From contig NZ_KB891234.1 of the NCBI RefSeq assembly GCF_000373365.1, positions 1 through 42,418 of the forward strand: a DNA stretch of 42,418 nucleotides, in the 5' to 3' direction. How positions within the stretch are numbered: the stretch's first letter is position 1; each line of letters opens with the position of its first letter. The DNA is from Parafrankia discariae. GTDB lineage: Bacteria > Actinomycetota > Actinomycetes > Frankiales > Frankiaceae. This document shows, in pieces, positions 20,948-30,178 of the stretch. The notes under the pieces are model-generated. The model was given only the letters and a program-made list of their open reading frames with translations, was not told the DNA's origin and ran no database searches. A program made the position numbers and the translations under genes.

Positions 20948-23045
20948 GGGCCAGCACCTCCTCGTCCTCCCGGCGCCAGGCCCGGCGCACGCCCCACCAT
21001 TCGACGGGGACGTCCGCCTCCTCGGTGGGCTTCGCCTCCAGGACCTGCGCGTAGGTCTGCGCCGCGACGATCAGGACCAGCGCCAGGGTGAAGGTCACCC
21101 AGCCGTCGAGCACGTCCCCGAGCTGGAGAACCCAGAGCACCACGAGGGCGGCGATGAGCCCGCCCAGCAGGGGCTTGTTCCGCCCGAGCGGCTCGGCGCC
21201 GGCGCGCATCTCGGGAACGGCGCCGTCCGGGTTGCGGGCGAGGCCGAGACCGGCCAGACCGGGCAGCACCGAGGTGATGTTCTGCGCGAACGTCCCCGCC
21301 GCGGAGATCACGGGGAACGACCCGCCCAGCGCGACACCCGAGAACAGGCCGTTGCCCACCGCGGTGAGGCCGCCGACCACGGCGATCAGGAACAGCGGCA
21401 GGCCGGCGACGAGGCCGAACTGCTCCGCGGTGACCGACCGCTGCTGCATGCCGTAGAGCGCCCCACCGAGACCGGCGATGCCGGCGGACAGGGCGAAGAC
21501 CGCCACCTTGGACCGCAGCAGGTTGCCGCCGAGGGTGGCGTAGGCCGCCTCACTGTCGCGCAGCGCGATGAGCTGACGGCCGAACCTGCCCCGGCGCAGC
21601 CACGCCACCGCCAGGGTGGTGATCGCGAGCCAGACCGCGGAGAACACCATCAGCTCGGAGCCGTCGTCCAGCCGCCAGCCGAACAGCGACGGCCCGGAGA
21701 CGTCGACGGTGCCCCCGTCGTACAGCGAGATCTTCGCCCCGAACAGGTCGAACGCGGGCAGGGTGAAGATCCACCGGTCGAGGATGACCGCGAAGGCCGC
21801 CGTGCCCAGCGCCAGGTACACGCCGGACAGCCGCAGCGCCGGCAGCGCGACCAGCGCGCCGGCCGCCCCCGAGATCACCACGGTGGCCGCGAGCGCCCAG
21901 ATCCCGCCGCCGGAGCCCATGTGGGCCCAGACGGCGGCGCCGATACCGGCCATGCTGAGCTGGCACAGCGAGATCTGCCCGGCGTAACCCGCGAGCGGGA
22001 CGTAGGACAGCGCGATCACGCCGAACGAGAAGATCTGCCCGTAGGTGATCAGATCGCCCTCACCCAGCACCGAGGCCAGCACGACCCCGAACACCACGAT
22101 CGCCCCGGCGAACACCAGGGTCCCCCGCACCGACGGGACGGCGACCGGGCGGGCCTTCGTGTCCCGGCCGCGCAGCCGCCGGTGCGGGAACACCAGCAGG
22201 GCCAGGAACAGCAGCAGCGCGGGCGCCGCGAGCCGCAGTCCCGGCAGGTAGTCGTTGCTCGGCAGGTACCCGGTCAGGTAGCTCTCCAGGCAGCCGACGA
22301 CGACCGCGCCGAGGAAGGTCAGCGGCAGGCTGCGCAGCCGTCCGAAGATGGCCGCCGTGTAGGCGCTGACGATCAGCAGCGAGAGCTGGCTGGCGTCCAG
22401 CGAGACCGACGGCGCGATGAGGATGCCGCCGATCGCCGCCAGCTGGGTGCCGAGGATCCAGGCGACCTGGTTCGAACGGACCGGGTTGGCGCCGGTGAGG
22501 CCCACCAGCGCTCGGTCGTCGACACTCGCCCGCATCTCGGCGCCGATGCGCGTCCCGTAGAGCAGGACGCGCAGGCCGATCGCGACCGCCACCGCGACGA
22601 TCATCGTCAGGGCCTGGTGCCAGGTGATCGTGGCGGGCCCGATGTCGATCGCGGCGCGGTCGGCGAAGAAGGTCGGCAGCGACCTCGCCTCGTTCGGGTC
22701 CCAGATCCACCGGGCGATCGCGATGAGGCCGCTGAGCAGCGCCACCGTCATCACCAGGCGTTCGGCCTCGCCCAGGCCCTGGACCGGTCGGAGCACCACC
22801 CGTTCGACCAGCAGGCCGAATCCGGGCGCGAGCACGACCAGTACCAGGACCAGCGCGATTGGTACCGGCAGCCCCCAGCCCTCGGTGAGCTGCCAGTACA
22901 CGAACGCGGCCATCATGCCCGCGGCACCGTGCGCGAAGTTGAACACGCCGGTGGTGGTGTAGGTGAGCACCAGACCGCTGCCGATGATGGCGTAGATCGC
23001 GGCGGTGCTCAGCCCCACTAGCCCGAAGGTGAACAGCTGTTCCAT
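20928..23045 (-). CDS. Fused LivH-LivM permease
   Basis: A 705-residue membrane protein. The N-terminal half (about 1-290) is a LivH-type permease (IYAIIGSGLVLTYTTTGVFN, then FAHGAAGMMAAFVYW). The C-terminal half is LivM-type (YVPLAGYAGQISLCQLSMAG, then LRDSEAAYATLGGNLLRSK). About 16-18 spans in total are expected. The two permeases are usually separate genes; fusion makes a single-chain heterodimer. A cytoplasmic acidic tail (EAKPTEEADVPVEWWGVRR) ends the protein. The start ATG at 23045 directly abuts the stop of the substrate-binding gene. Confidence 0.94.
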   Translation of the reverse strand: MEQLFTFGLVGLSTAAIYAIIGSGLVLTYTTTGVFNFAHGAAGMMAAFVYWQLTEGWGLPVPIALVLVLVVLAPGFGLLVERVVLRPVQGLGEAERLVMTVALLSGLIAIARWIWDPNEARSLPTFFADRAAIDIGPATITWHQALTMIVAVAVAIGLRVLLYGTRIGAEMRASVDDRALVGLTGANPVRSNQVAWILGTQLAAIGGILIAPSVSLDASQLSLLIVSAYTAAIFGRLRSLPLTFLGAVVVGCLESYLTGYLPSNDYLPGLRLAAPALLLFLALLVFPHRRLRGRDTKARPVAVPSVRGTLVFAGAIVVFGVVLASVLGEGDLITYGQIFSFGVIALSYVPLAGYAGQISLCQLSMAGIGAAVWAHMGSGGGIWALAATVVISGAAGALVALPALRLSGVYLALGTAAFAVILDRWIFTLPAFDLFGAKISLYDGGTVDVSGPSLFGWRLDDGSELMVFSAVWLAITTLAVAWLRRGRFGRQLIALRDSEAAYATLGGNLLRSKVAVFALSAGIAGLGGALYGMQQRSVTAEQFGLVAGLPLFLIAVVGGLTAVGNGLFSGVALGGSFPVISAAGTFAQNITSVLPGLAGLGLARNPDGAVPEMRAGAEPLGRNKPLLGGLIAALVVLWVLQLGDVLDGWVTFTLALVLIVAAQTYAQVLEAKPTEEADVPVEWWGVRRAWRREDEEVLARGIAGG

Positions 23046-24437
23046 TTACTTGAGGTCGCTCAGGCTCTTGCCGACGCTGGCCAGGGTCAGCGGTGTGCCG
23101 TACGAGCCCGTGTACTTGACGGAGGGGGCGTCGCAGCGGAACACACCGGTGTCAGCGCCGAAGTCCGCGGGCTTCCAGCCGTCCGCGCCGGCCTGCACGA
23201 CGTTGAAGCACTTCAGCGGAGCGTCGGCCTTGGTGATGTCGACGGAGGCCTGCAGGCCACCGGCGGTCCAGGCGGTCTGCTCCCGCGCCGTGTCGTAGAG
23301 GCACTTGCGGGTGAGGTCGTCGCCGCACTCCTTGGCCGACTGGGCGAACAGCAGCCAGGACGAGAAGGCACGCAGCGCCGGGAAGGTGACCTCCGCTTTG
23401 GGTGCGTACTGCCTGTAGAGGTCCAGGACCTTCTGGATGGCGGGGACCTCGTCGGCCACCTCGAGCGGCGCGACACCGCTGAGGTCGGCCAGGTTGTTCT
23501 GGTCGCTGATGGAGGCACCCGCGAGCTCGACGAACGCCGATCCGTAGGCGTTGCTGTTGGCGTCGATCCAGTCGAGCTTGTAGTCGATCGACGAGAGCAC
23601 CTGCTCGAGCTTCGCCAGGCTGCGGAAGTCGCCCTGGAAGACCAGGCCCTTCACGTTCTTGCTCTTGAGTGCCTGGGCGTAGGGCGTCCAGTCCGAGACG
23701 CCGGCCGCCGGGTAGAGGTCGTTGTAGGTGACCGTCCCGCCGGCCTTCTGCACGGCCTCCACCGTCTGGTCCCCGATGACCTTGGTGACCGGGGAGTCAC
23801 CGGCGATGATGCCGACCGAGCTGGCCGAGGCCGGGTAGGCCTCCTTCAGCAGCCAGTTGAAGTAACCGGCGTAGCGGATGTAGGAGTGCCCGGCGCCGAT
23901 CGCGTCGATCTGCAGGTCCGAGCCGATGTTCTCCGGCTGGCTGGTCTGCGCGGGGATGTCGGGCAGCAGGCACTTGAGCCGCTCCTCGACACCGCCGGCG
24001 TCGAGCGCGGAACCGCCACCGACGATCGCGAAGTCGTCGCGGCAGGACTCGATCATCCGCTGGCGGACCTCGAAGATCTTCGAGTCCCGCAGGTTGTAGG
24101 CGATCTTGCGACCGTTGATGCCGCCGGCCGCGTTGCACCACGAGGTGAACACCTTGGCGGCGTCGTCGAACTCGGAGTTCTTGGTGAAGCCGACGTCGCT
24201 GAAGACACCGACGCTGATCTCGCTCGCGGTCACGCCCTGGGCGGGCGCGCCCGTCGGGCTGCCGGAGCCGCAGACGTCCTTCAGGTCACCGAAGTCACCC
24301 GCGGCGACCGTGGACCCCTGGGTGGCGGGAGTGTCCTCACTCCCTAATTCGCCGCCCGAGTCGCGGCCACATCCGGCGACGAACACGGTCACCGCTGCGA
24401 GGGCAGCGACGACCGCGACTGTTCTACGGGGTCTCAC
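23046..24437 (-). CDS. ABC transporter substrate-binding lipoprotein (LivK-like)
   Basis: A 463-residue periplasmic-binding-type lipoprotein. The signal peptide is RPRRTVAVVAALAAVTVFVAGC with the lipid-attached Cys at 23. The rest fits the type I (Leu/Ile/Val-binding) fold: SEISVGVFSDVGFTKNSE, an AAGGINGRKIAYNL region and ASASSVGIIAGDSPVTKVIG. At 463 residues it is longer than E. coli LivK, as usual in actinobacteria. It is the first gene of the operon, which reads livK, livHM, livG, livF, membrane protein. The ligand is unknown; amino acid, amide or aromatic acid are all possible. Confidence 0.92.
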   Translation of the reverse strand: MRPRRTVAVVAALAAVTVFVAGCGRDSGGELGSEDTPATQGSTVAAGDFGDLKDVCGSGSPTGAPAQGVTASEISVGVFSDVGFTKNSEFDDAAKVFTSWCNAAGGINGRKIAYNLRDSKIFEVRQRMIESCRDDFAIVGGGSALDAGGVEERLKCLLPDIPAQTSQPENIGSDLQIDAIGAGHSYIRYAGYFNWLLKEAYPASASSVGIIAGDSPVTKVIGDQTVEAVQKAGGTVTYNDLYPAAGVSDWTPYAQALKSKNVKGLVFQGDFRSLAKLEQVLSSIDYKLDWIDANSNAYGSAFVELAGASISDQNNLADLSGVAPLEVADEVPAIQKVLDLYRQYAPKAEVTFPALRAFSSWLLFAQSAKECGDDLTRKCLYDTAREQTAWTAGGLQASVDITKADAPLKCFNVVQAGADGWKPADFGADTGVFRCDAPSVKYTGSYGTPLTLASVGKSLSDLK

Positions 24438-25478
24438 GGATCTCCTCCTCTTGCTATCCCGACCGGCCGCGTCACCAGGGCTACCTGGTCATCCGGGTGC
24501 TACCGGGTGGCTGTACAACGCGGATCAACCGAGTCCGGTCGGGCTGGGCACGCTGGAGCAACCGAGCGGCCACCGGGAACCGGGGAGTGCGGCGATCAGA
24601 TCGCGGGTGACATTCACGTTTCATGATGAAGTAAGTGTCACTACCAGTTTCCGGAAGGCTCCTTCTCGGTGCGAGGAAACTATCGGCTCCGACCGCGAGA
24701 ATCAAACCCGTCCGGCCGGGTCCCGGCCGGCGGCACGGGCCGCTCGCGGGCCCATCTCACCGGGCGGCCAACGCACGGGCATCCCACCCCGCGCCGGCAA
24801 CCGGGCGCCGCCCTGGGCGATGCCGGGGATGCCGTTGTCACGCTAGCCGACCGGCTAGACGCCGCAGTCGTCCCATGGGGTCGGTCGCCGGCCGGCGACC
24901 CGGGATCGGAACAGTGGCCGGACCGGCACGGATCTTGACTCCCAGTCAGCGGGAACTCCACTTCCGCACCAGACCGGGCAGGCCCACCCTGACCTGGGAA
25001 CACCCGTCCGCGAGACAGCGACGGAGCGTCGCGGGCGGGCGAGCGGCGGCCCGGGGCGGCAGACCACTCGGGACACGACGGCGAAGGTCGCCGAACGGTG
25101 TCAGGCGCCGCCCGCCGGCCGGCGCGCGACCGGCGCGACCCCCGCCAGGTGGCGAACTTCACAAATCACTCGAAGCATGTCGATCTCACCAGGCGCCGGG
25201 CGCGCGACCTCGTCCCCGACGGGTGGCCACCGCGGCGGCCCGGGTCAGCCGGCGGCCGAGATCCAGGATCTCGTCGACGGGTACCGGCCGGTCCGGCCCG
25301 GGAACCGGTCGACATGCTGTACCCGGCGCCTTTCGGCCGGCCGAAAACAGCGCTGACCGTGGCCGACGTCGAAGCCGCCCACGAGGCGGGGACGGCGGCT
25401 GGTCCCCCGCCGGTACCGCGCCGAAAGCCCTCCGGTCGCCCCGGACGGTGCGGCGGGCCACCCGAAGGCGTCGGTGCG
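24438..25478. other. 1-kb intergenic region without a recognisable gene
   Basis: Lies between the divergent-facing ends of livK (start 24437) and the nitrilase (stop 25479). Open frames exist on both strands but read as Arg/Pro/Gly text without motifs. A large dyad is at 24607-24641 and small palindromes such as TAGCC-GACC-GGCTA lie near 24845. It may hold the liv promoter and decayed coding DNA. Confidence 0.55.
24607..24641. promoter_or_regulatory. Operator-like dyad upstream of livK
   Basis: Outer arms GTGACATTCAC (24607-24617) and GTAAGTGTCAC (24631-24641) match as inverted repeats at 9 of 11 positions. Between them lies the palindrome TTCATGATGAA (24620-24630). The site is about 170 bp upstream of livK. 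No regulator gene is adjacent, so the binding protein is unknown. Confidence 0.45.
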
Positions 25479-26327
25479 CTAGCGCACCGACGAACCGGCC
25501 GTCCCCAGACGGCGGTGGGTGAGCACCGGGAACTCCGCGCGCACGGCGGACAGCCTGGCCCGGTCCAGCACCGCCCGCAGCATCTGCGGGCCGGTGCCGG
25601 CGCGGGCCAGCACGGTGCCCCACGGGTCGACGACGAGGCTGGTGCCGGCCAGCTCCACTCCCCCGTGCCGGCCGGCGGCGTTGCAGGCGACGACGAAGAC
25701 CTGGTTCTCGACCGCCCTGGCCCGCACCAGCAGCTCCCAGTGCTCCAGGCGGGCCAGCGGCCAGGCCGACACCACCACGACCACCTCGGCGCCGCGGTCG
25801 ACCAGCAGCCGGAACAGCTCGGGGAACCGCAGGTCGTAGCAGGTGGCCAGGCCCACGGCGCCGAGCGGCGTGGATGCGACGAGCACGTCGTCTCCGGCGG
25901 TCAGCAGGGTCGCCTCGGCCGACTCGTGGCCGAACAGGTGGATCTTGCGGTAGTGGCCCAGCAGGGCGCCGTCCGGGCCGGCGAGGACGGTGGTGTTGTG
26001 CAGCGCCCCGCCGGGAGCGCGCTCGACGATGCTGCCGGTGACCAGGTGCAGACCACGCTCGGCCGCCACGGCCCGCAGCGCGCCGACCGTGGGGCCGGCC
26101 AGCTCCTCGGCGTCGGCGCGGTAGCGGTCGAAGTGGAAGTAGCCGGTGCGCCACAGCTCGGGCAGGACGACCAGGTCGGCCCCGCCGGTGCCGAGCCCGC
26201 CCGCGCCGGCCCCGCCGGTGCCGAGCCCGCGCAGCTCGGTCAGGACGCGCGCGCCGCGGTCGGCCGCCGGCTCGTCGTCCGGGCAGGCGAGCTGGAACAG
26301 CACCACCCGCACGGAAGCACCGGTCAC
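25479..26327 (-). CDS. Carbon-nitrogen hydrolase (nitrilase/omega-amidase superfamily)
   Basis: About 282 residues from GTG 26327. The catalytic triad is visible as Glu in VVLPELW, Lys in YRKIHLFG and Cys in ATCYDLRFPE, with the later SAWPLARLEHWELLVRARA typical of the superfamily. These enzymes hydrolyse small amides, nitriles or carbamoyl compounds in the cytoplasm. A Gly-rich GTGGAGAGGLGTGG insert before the first motif comes from a 30-bp near-direct repeat (about 26177-26230). It diverges from the P450 gene; whether they share a pathway is not known. Confidence 0.9.
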   Translation of the reverse strand: MTGASVRVVLFQLACPDDEPAADRGARVLTELRGLGTGGAGAGGLGTGGADLVVLPELWRTGYFHFDRYRADAEELAGPTVGALRAVAAERGLHLVTGSIVERAPGGALHNTTVLAGPDGALLGHYRKIHLFGHESAEATLLTAGDDVLVASTPLGAVGLATCYDLRFPELFRLLVDRGAEVVVVVSAWPLARLEHWELLVRARAVENQVFVVACNAAGRHGGVELAGTSLVVDPWGTVLARAGTGPQMLRAVLDRARLSAVRAEFPVLTHRRLGTAGSSVR

Positions 26328-26398
26328 GCCCCCATGCTGGACCAGCCGTACCGGCCTGTCGACGGCCGTCCGCCGCCGGGGATCAACCCGCGCAAATG

Positions 26399-26427
26399 TT
26401 GACTGCGCCATACAATCAGATGATTCT
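26399..26427 (+). promoter_or_regulatory. Candidate promoter/operator of the P450 gene
   Basis: TTGACT (26399-26404) is followed after 17 bases by GATTCT (26422-26427), a weak -10. The -10 overlaps a perfect dyad, AATCA-GA-TGATT (26414-26425). The region is locally AT-rich against the background and lies between the divergent nitrilase and P450 genes. Moderately speculative. Confidence 0.4.
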
Positions 26428-26573
26428 GTGAGGGGCATCACCCGACGCACGACAGGCCCGGGCCGGGCGGGCGTCGGGGTGCGTACCAGGCAGAACGGCG
26501 ACCAGGGAGCATCGATCGTGGCGGACGTACCCCACAACACAGCGGCACCGACGGCACTGACGGGGGCGCGGCG

Positions 26574-27800
26574 ATGACGACGGTGACGACGGACACCAGC
26601 GACGCCACCGGCGACGTCTACTACGACCCGTACGACTTCGAGATCGACGCCGACCCGTACCCGGTGTGGCGGCGGATGCGGGACTCCGTGCCGCTGTACT
26701 ACAACGCCAAATACGACTTCTACGCCCTCAGCCGGTTCGACGACGTCGAGAAGGCCATGGGCGAGCCGGACATCTTCCTCTCGGGCCGCGGCACGCTCAT
26801 CGAGCTGATCAGGTCGGACATCCGCTTCCCACCGGGCAACATCCTCTTCGAGGACCCGCCCCTGCACGACCTGCACCGCGGCATCCTCGGCCGGGTCTTC
26901 ACCCCGCGCAGGATGCTCGCGATCGAGCCGGAGGTGCGCGCGTTCTGCGCCCGCTCGCTGGACCCGCTGGTGGCCGCCGGCGACTTCGACTTCATCGCCG
27001 ACCTCGGCGCCCAGATGCCCATGCGCACGATCGGCATGCTGCTCGGCATCCCCGAGCAGGACCAGGAGGCGATCCGCGACGCCATCGACGAGGGCCTCAC
27101 CCTCACCGAGGGCGCGCCGAAGCCGCTGCCCGATGATCCCCTCGCCCGCTCCGAGGGCATGTTCGCCGACTACCTCGACTGGCGGGCGCGCAACCCCTCG
27201 GACGATCTCATGACCGACCTGATCACCGCCGAGTTCGAGGACGAGACGGGCACGACCCGCCGGCTGACCCGCGCCGAGGTCCTGACCTACGTGAACATGC
27301 TGGCGAGCGCCGGCAACGAGACGACCGCCCGGCTGATCGGCTGGACCGGGAAGATCCTCGCCGAGCACCCGGACCAGTTGCGGCAGGTCGCGCAGGACCG
27401 CTCGCTGGTCAACCAGGTGATCGAGGAGGTGCTCCGTTTCGAGGCGCCCTCCCCGATCCAGGCCCGCTACGTCGCCCGGGACGTCGAGGTGCACGGCCAG
27501 ACGGTGCCGGAGGGCAGCGTCATGGTGCTGCTCAACGGCTCGGCCAACCGTGACGACCGCCAGTTCGTCGACGGCGACAGCTTCGACATCCACCGGTCGA
27601 TCAGCCGGCACGTCAGCTTCGGCCGCGGGCTGCACTTCTGCCTGGGCGCCGCGCTGGCCCGCCTCGAGGGACGGGTCGCGCTGGACGAGGTGCTCAAGCG
27701 CTGGGACCACTGGGAGGTCGACTACGACCGCGCCGTGCAGGCCCGCACCTCCACCGTCCGCGGTTGGGCGAAGCTCCCGGTCACGGCGACGCCGCGGTGA
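26574..27800 (+). CDS. Cytochrome P450
   Basis: A 408-residue bacterial class I P450. The I-helix oxygen-binding motif is ASAGNETTARL, the K-helix ExxR is in EEVLRFEAP, and the heme loop is FGRGLHFCLGAALARLE with ligand Cys356. The sequence style fits the large actinobacterial CYP107/CYP125-like soluble group; no subfamily can be assigned by eye. It needs ferredoxin and reductase partners, which are not nearby. The VOC gene follows after 79 bp and may be co-transcribed. Substrate unknown; a hydroxylation or lipid/terpenoid role is possible. Confidence 0.95.
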   Translation: MTTVTTDTSDATGDVYYDPYDFEIDADPYPVWRRMRDSVPLYYNAKYDFYALSRFDDVEKAMGEPDIFLSGRGTLIELIRSDIRFPPGNILFEDPPLHDLHRGILGRVFTPRRMLAIEPEVRAFCARSLDPLVAAGDFDFIADLGAQMPMRTIGMLLGIPEQDQEAIRDAIDEGLTLTEGAPKPLPDDPLARSEGMFADYLDWRARNPSDDLMTDLITAEFEDETGTTRRLTRAEVLTYVNMLASAGNETTARLIGWTGKILAEHPDQLRQVAQDRSLVNQVIEEVLRFEAPSPIQARYVARDVEVHGQTVPEGSVMVLLNGSANRDDRQFVDGDSFDIHRSISRHVSFGRGLHFCLGAALARLEGRVALDEVLKRWDHWEVDYDRAVQARTSTVRGWAKLPVTATPR

Positions 27801-27879
27801 GCCACGCCCGCGCGGCGGGCACCGAGGTACGACCAGGGCCGGCGGACCGGAAGCCGGCGAAACCTACTGAGGGAGCGCC

Positions 27880-28269
27880 TTGACGCTGCAGCGGATCGAG
27901 GTCGGGCTGGTCAGCATCGACGAGTCCCTGGCGGAGTTCTACGCCGTCACGTTCGGGATGGAGCGGCTGCCCGCCATCGAGGCCGGTCCCGGAGTCGTGC
28001 ACCGGCTCCGGGCGTCGGGCATCGTGATCAAGGTGATGGTGCCCAAGCGGGCGCCGGCCACCACCGAGCCGGCCACGCGCTTCTTCGCCGCGACCGGCCT
28101 GCGGTACATCACCCTCTACTCCGACGATCTCGACGGCATCGTCGAGCGGGCCACGGCCCACGGCGGCAAGGTGACACACGGCCCCTCGGCCATCGGGCCC
28201 GGTGTGCGCATCGCCGTCCTGCAGGACCCGGACGGCAACGCGGTGGAGGTGGTCGAGGGCGCCTCCTGA
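27880..28269 (+). CDS. VOC (glyoxalase/dioxygenase) family protein
   Basis: A 129-residue single-module VOC protein starting at TTG 27880, with GAGGGAG 5-8 bases upstream. It has two beta-alpha-beta-beta-beta halves: LVSIDESLAEFYAVTFGMER, and YITLYSDDLDGIVERATAHG ending in LQDPDGNAVEVVE. The C-terminal Glu of the metal site is present, but the N-terminal His is replaced by other residues, so the metal site may be incomplete. It lies 79 bp after the P450 gene; a shared pathway is inferred. Confidence 0.85.
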   Translation: MTLQRIEVGLVSIDESLAEFYAVTFGMERLPAIEAGPGVVHRLRASGIVIKVMVPKRAPATTEPATRFFAATGLRYITLYSDDLDGIVERATAHGGKVTHGPSAIGPGVRIAVLQDPDGNAVEVVEGAS

Positions 28270-28276
28270 GGAGCCC

Positions 28277-29110
28277 TCACTCCTGCCCGGGCGGCTCGAC
28301 GAGCTGGGCTCGCAGCCGCGCGGGCAGGTCGGGGGCGATCCCGGCGACCTCCTCGAGGTAGCCCGGCACCGACCCGTGACGTTCGGTGAGGGTCGCGAGC
28401 AGCGTGCTCAGGGCCTGCCGGGGCGCGCCGAACACGACCCGGTAGTGCTCGACGTCCACGTCGGTGCCCGCGAGCCGGCGCCGCAGCCGCGCCATCTTGG
28501 GGTCGGTGTAGTGGACGGTGCTGAGCTCGAAGTCGTCGAGGATCAGCGACTCGTCGACGCCGAGCAGCGACAGCAGCAGCGCGGCGGCGACCCCGGTCCG
28601 GTCCTTGCCGGCCGTGCAGTGGAACAGCGCCGGCGTCGCGTCCGGCTCGGCGAGCCCGGTGAGGAGACGGCCGAACGCCGCCGCGCCCGTCTCGGCCATC
28701 GCGTCGTAGACGCGGGTGAGGAAGTCCGGTGGCACCTCGGCCAGCCGGCCGGCGACGACGAGGTCGGTGAGGTCCTTGTTCCGCGCCGCGCTGCCGCCGA
28801 TGGCGAGCCGTTCGCGCCGGACACCGCCGGGCAGCAGCGACGGCGCCAGCTCGATCTCGGCGTCGGTCCGCAGGTCGTATACGACCCGCAGGCCGAGCCG
28901 CTCGACGGCGGTCAGGTCGGCGGCGGTGAGGCGGTGCAGGGCCGCGGACCGGTAGACCCGGCCCCAGCGCACCCGGCCTCCGTCCGCGGTCGGGTATCCG
29001 CCGAGGTCACGGACGTTGACGGCGCCCTCGAGGCGCACCAGCCGCGATCCGCCCCCGCCCGGCCCGGGCTCGGTCGTCACCGTCGCCCGCTGGGCGTGGC
29101 GACGCCCCAC
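28277..29110 (-). CDS. Tyrosine/lipid phosphatase (PTP, MptpB-like family)
   Basis: A 277-residue protein with the P-loop HCTAGKDRTGVAAALLLSLLG (Cys near residue 165) of the Y_phosphatase3 family, as in mycobacterial PtpB. NVRDLGGYPTADGG near residue 32 is the other family hallmark. The family dephosphorylates phosphotyrosine or phosphoinositides. GTG 29110 is the annotated start; an in-frame GTG 11 codons later (VTTEPGPG) is an alternative. The gene is convergent with the VOC gene and divergent from uppP. Confidence 0.9.
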   Translation of the reverse strand: MGRRHAQRATVTTEPGPGGGGSRLVRLEGAVNVRDLGGYPTADGGRVRWGRVYRSAALHRLTAADLTAVERLGLRVVYDLRTDAEIELAPSLLPGGVRRERLAIGGSAARNKDLTDLVVAGRLAEVPPDFLTRVYDAMAETGAAAFGRLLTGLAEPDATPALFHCTAGKDRTGVAAALLLSLLGVDESLILDDFELSTVHYTDPKMARLRRRLAGTDVDVEHYRVVFGAPRQALSTLLATLTERHGSVPGYLEEVAGIAPDLPARLRAQLVEPPGQE

Positions 29111-29321
29111 AACAGCCGCAGAACTTCACTCTTCATGTTGAGAACTCTATTCTGCCGTCGCGACCGCGGCCGGGCGGCGGCCCCGCGGAGCCGTTCCGGG
29201 CGACCCGGCCGGGCCCGCGGAGACCACCACATCGTCCTCACACGGGGGTGGTCCTACTCTGCGGGGCACATGACCGCGCGCGGCCGGCGCCGCGCCCGAA
29301 GCAGCCAGGGGATCCAATCCG

Positions 29322-30158
29322 GTGAGTGCGATCAGCGTCGGCCAGGCCGTCCTCCTCGGGGTCGTCGAGGGGGTGACGGAGTTCCTCCCCGTCTCCTCCA
29401 CCGGCCATCTCAAGATCACGGAAGGGCTGCTGGACATTCCCGTCGACGACAAGTCGGTCGTCGCGTTCACCGCCGTCATCCAGGTCGGCGCGATCGCCGC
29501 GGTGCTGCTGTACTTCTTCGGCGACATCCGACGCTTCGTCGGCGCCTTCGCGAACGGGCTCACCGACCGGGAGGCCCGGCAGCGCCACGACTTCAAGTTC
29601 GCCTGCTGGGTCTTCTACGCGACGCTGCCCGTGGTCGCCGTCGGGCTGGCGGCCAAGTCCCTGATCGACGGGCCGCTGGCCTCGCTGTGGGTCGTCGCCG
29701 GCTCGCTGCTGGCCGGCAGCGCCGTGATGTGGTTCGCCGACCGGTTCGGCCGCCGCAAGCGCGGCGAGGACGACATCGACCTCACCGACGCCATGGCGGT
29801 GGGCTCCTCGCAGATCCTGGCGCTGCTGTTCCCCGGCTTCTCCCGCTCCGGCGCGACGATGTCCACGGCGCTGGTGCGCGACCTGGACCGGGTGGCGGCG
29901 ACCCGGCTGTCGTTCTTCCTGTCGATCCCGGCGCTCACCGGAGCCGGGCTCTACGAGCTGAAGGACGCGGTGGGCGGGGGCGTCTCGGTACTTCCGCTGG
30001 CCGTCGGGACGCTGGTGTCGTTCGTCGTCGCCTACGCCTCGATCGCCTGGCTGCTGCGGTATGTCGCCCGGCACTCGTTCGACCTCTTCGTCGGCTACCG
30101 GGTCGCCGTCGCGGCGGTCCTGATCGGGCTGCTGGCCACCGGCACGCTCAGCACCTGA
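29322..30158 (+). CDS. uppP: Undecaprenyl-diphosphatase (UppP/BacA)
   Basis: A 278-residue polytopic membrane protein with both BacA signatures: GVVEGVTEFLPVSSTGHL (catalytic Glu) and PGFSRSGATMS (catalytic Arg/Ser). It removes a phosphate from undecaprenyl diphosphate on the outer face of the membrane so the lipid carrier can be reused for peptidoglycan and other glycans; overproduction gives bacitracin resistance. GTG 29322 matches the family N-terminus. A two-component system starts 20 bases downstream. Confidence 0.96.
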   Translation: MSAISVGQAVLLGVVEGVTEFLPVSSTGHLKITEGLLDIPVDDKSVVAFTAVIQVGAIAAVLLYFFGDIRRFVGAFANGLTDREARQRHDFKFACWVFYATLPVVAVGLAAKSLIDGPLASLWVVAGSLLAGSAVMWFADRFGRRKRGEDDIDLTDAMAVGSSQILALLFPGFSRSGATMSTALVRDLDRVAATRLSFFLSIPALTGAGLYELKDAVGGGVSVLPLAVGTLVSFVVAYASIAWLLRYVARHSFDLFVGYRVAVAAVLIGLLATGTLST

Positions 30159-30178
30159 CGGCCCTCTACGATCGGGCG

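Noticed and set aside
20307-23021. A 904-codon plus-strand open frame antisense to the liv genes
   Set aside because: The protein is Arg/Gln/Asp-rich with no domain, and the opposite strand encodes clear ABC transporter proteins.
24635-25522. Open frames in the 24.4-25.5 kb gap as genes
   Set aside because: They are low-complexity Arg/Pro/Gly sequences without ribosome binding sites or recognisable domains.
25479-27710. A long minus-strand open frame spanning nitrilase and the P450 region
   Set aside because: Only the first 283 codons (25479-26327) have nitrilase motifs; the remainder is the antisense of the P450 gene.
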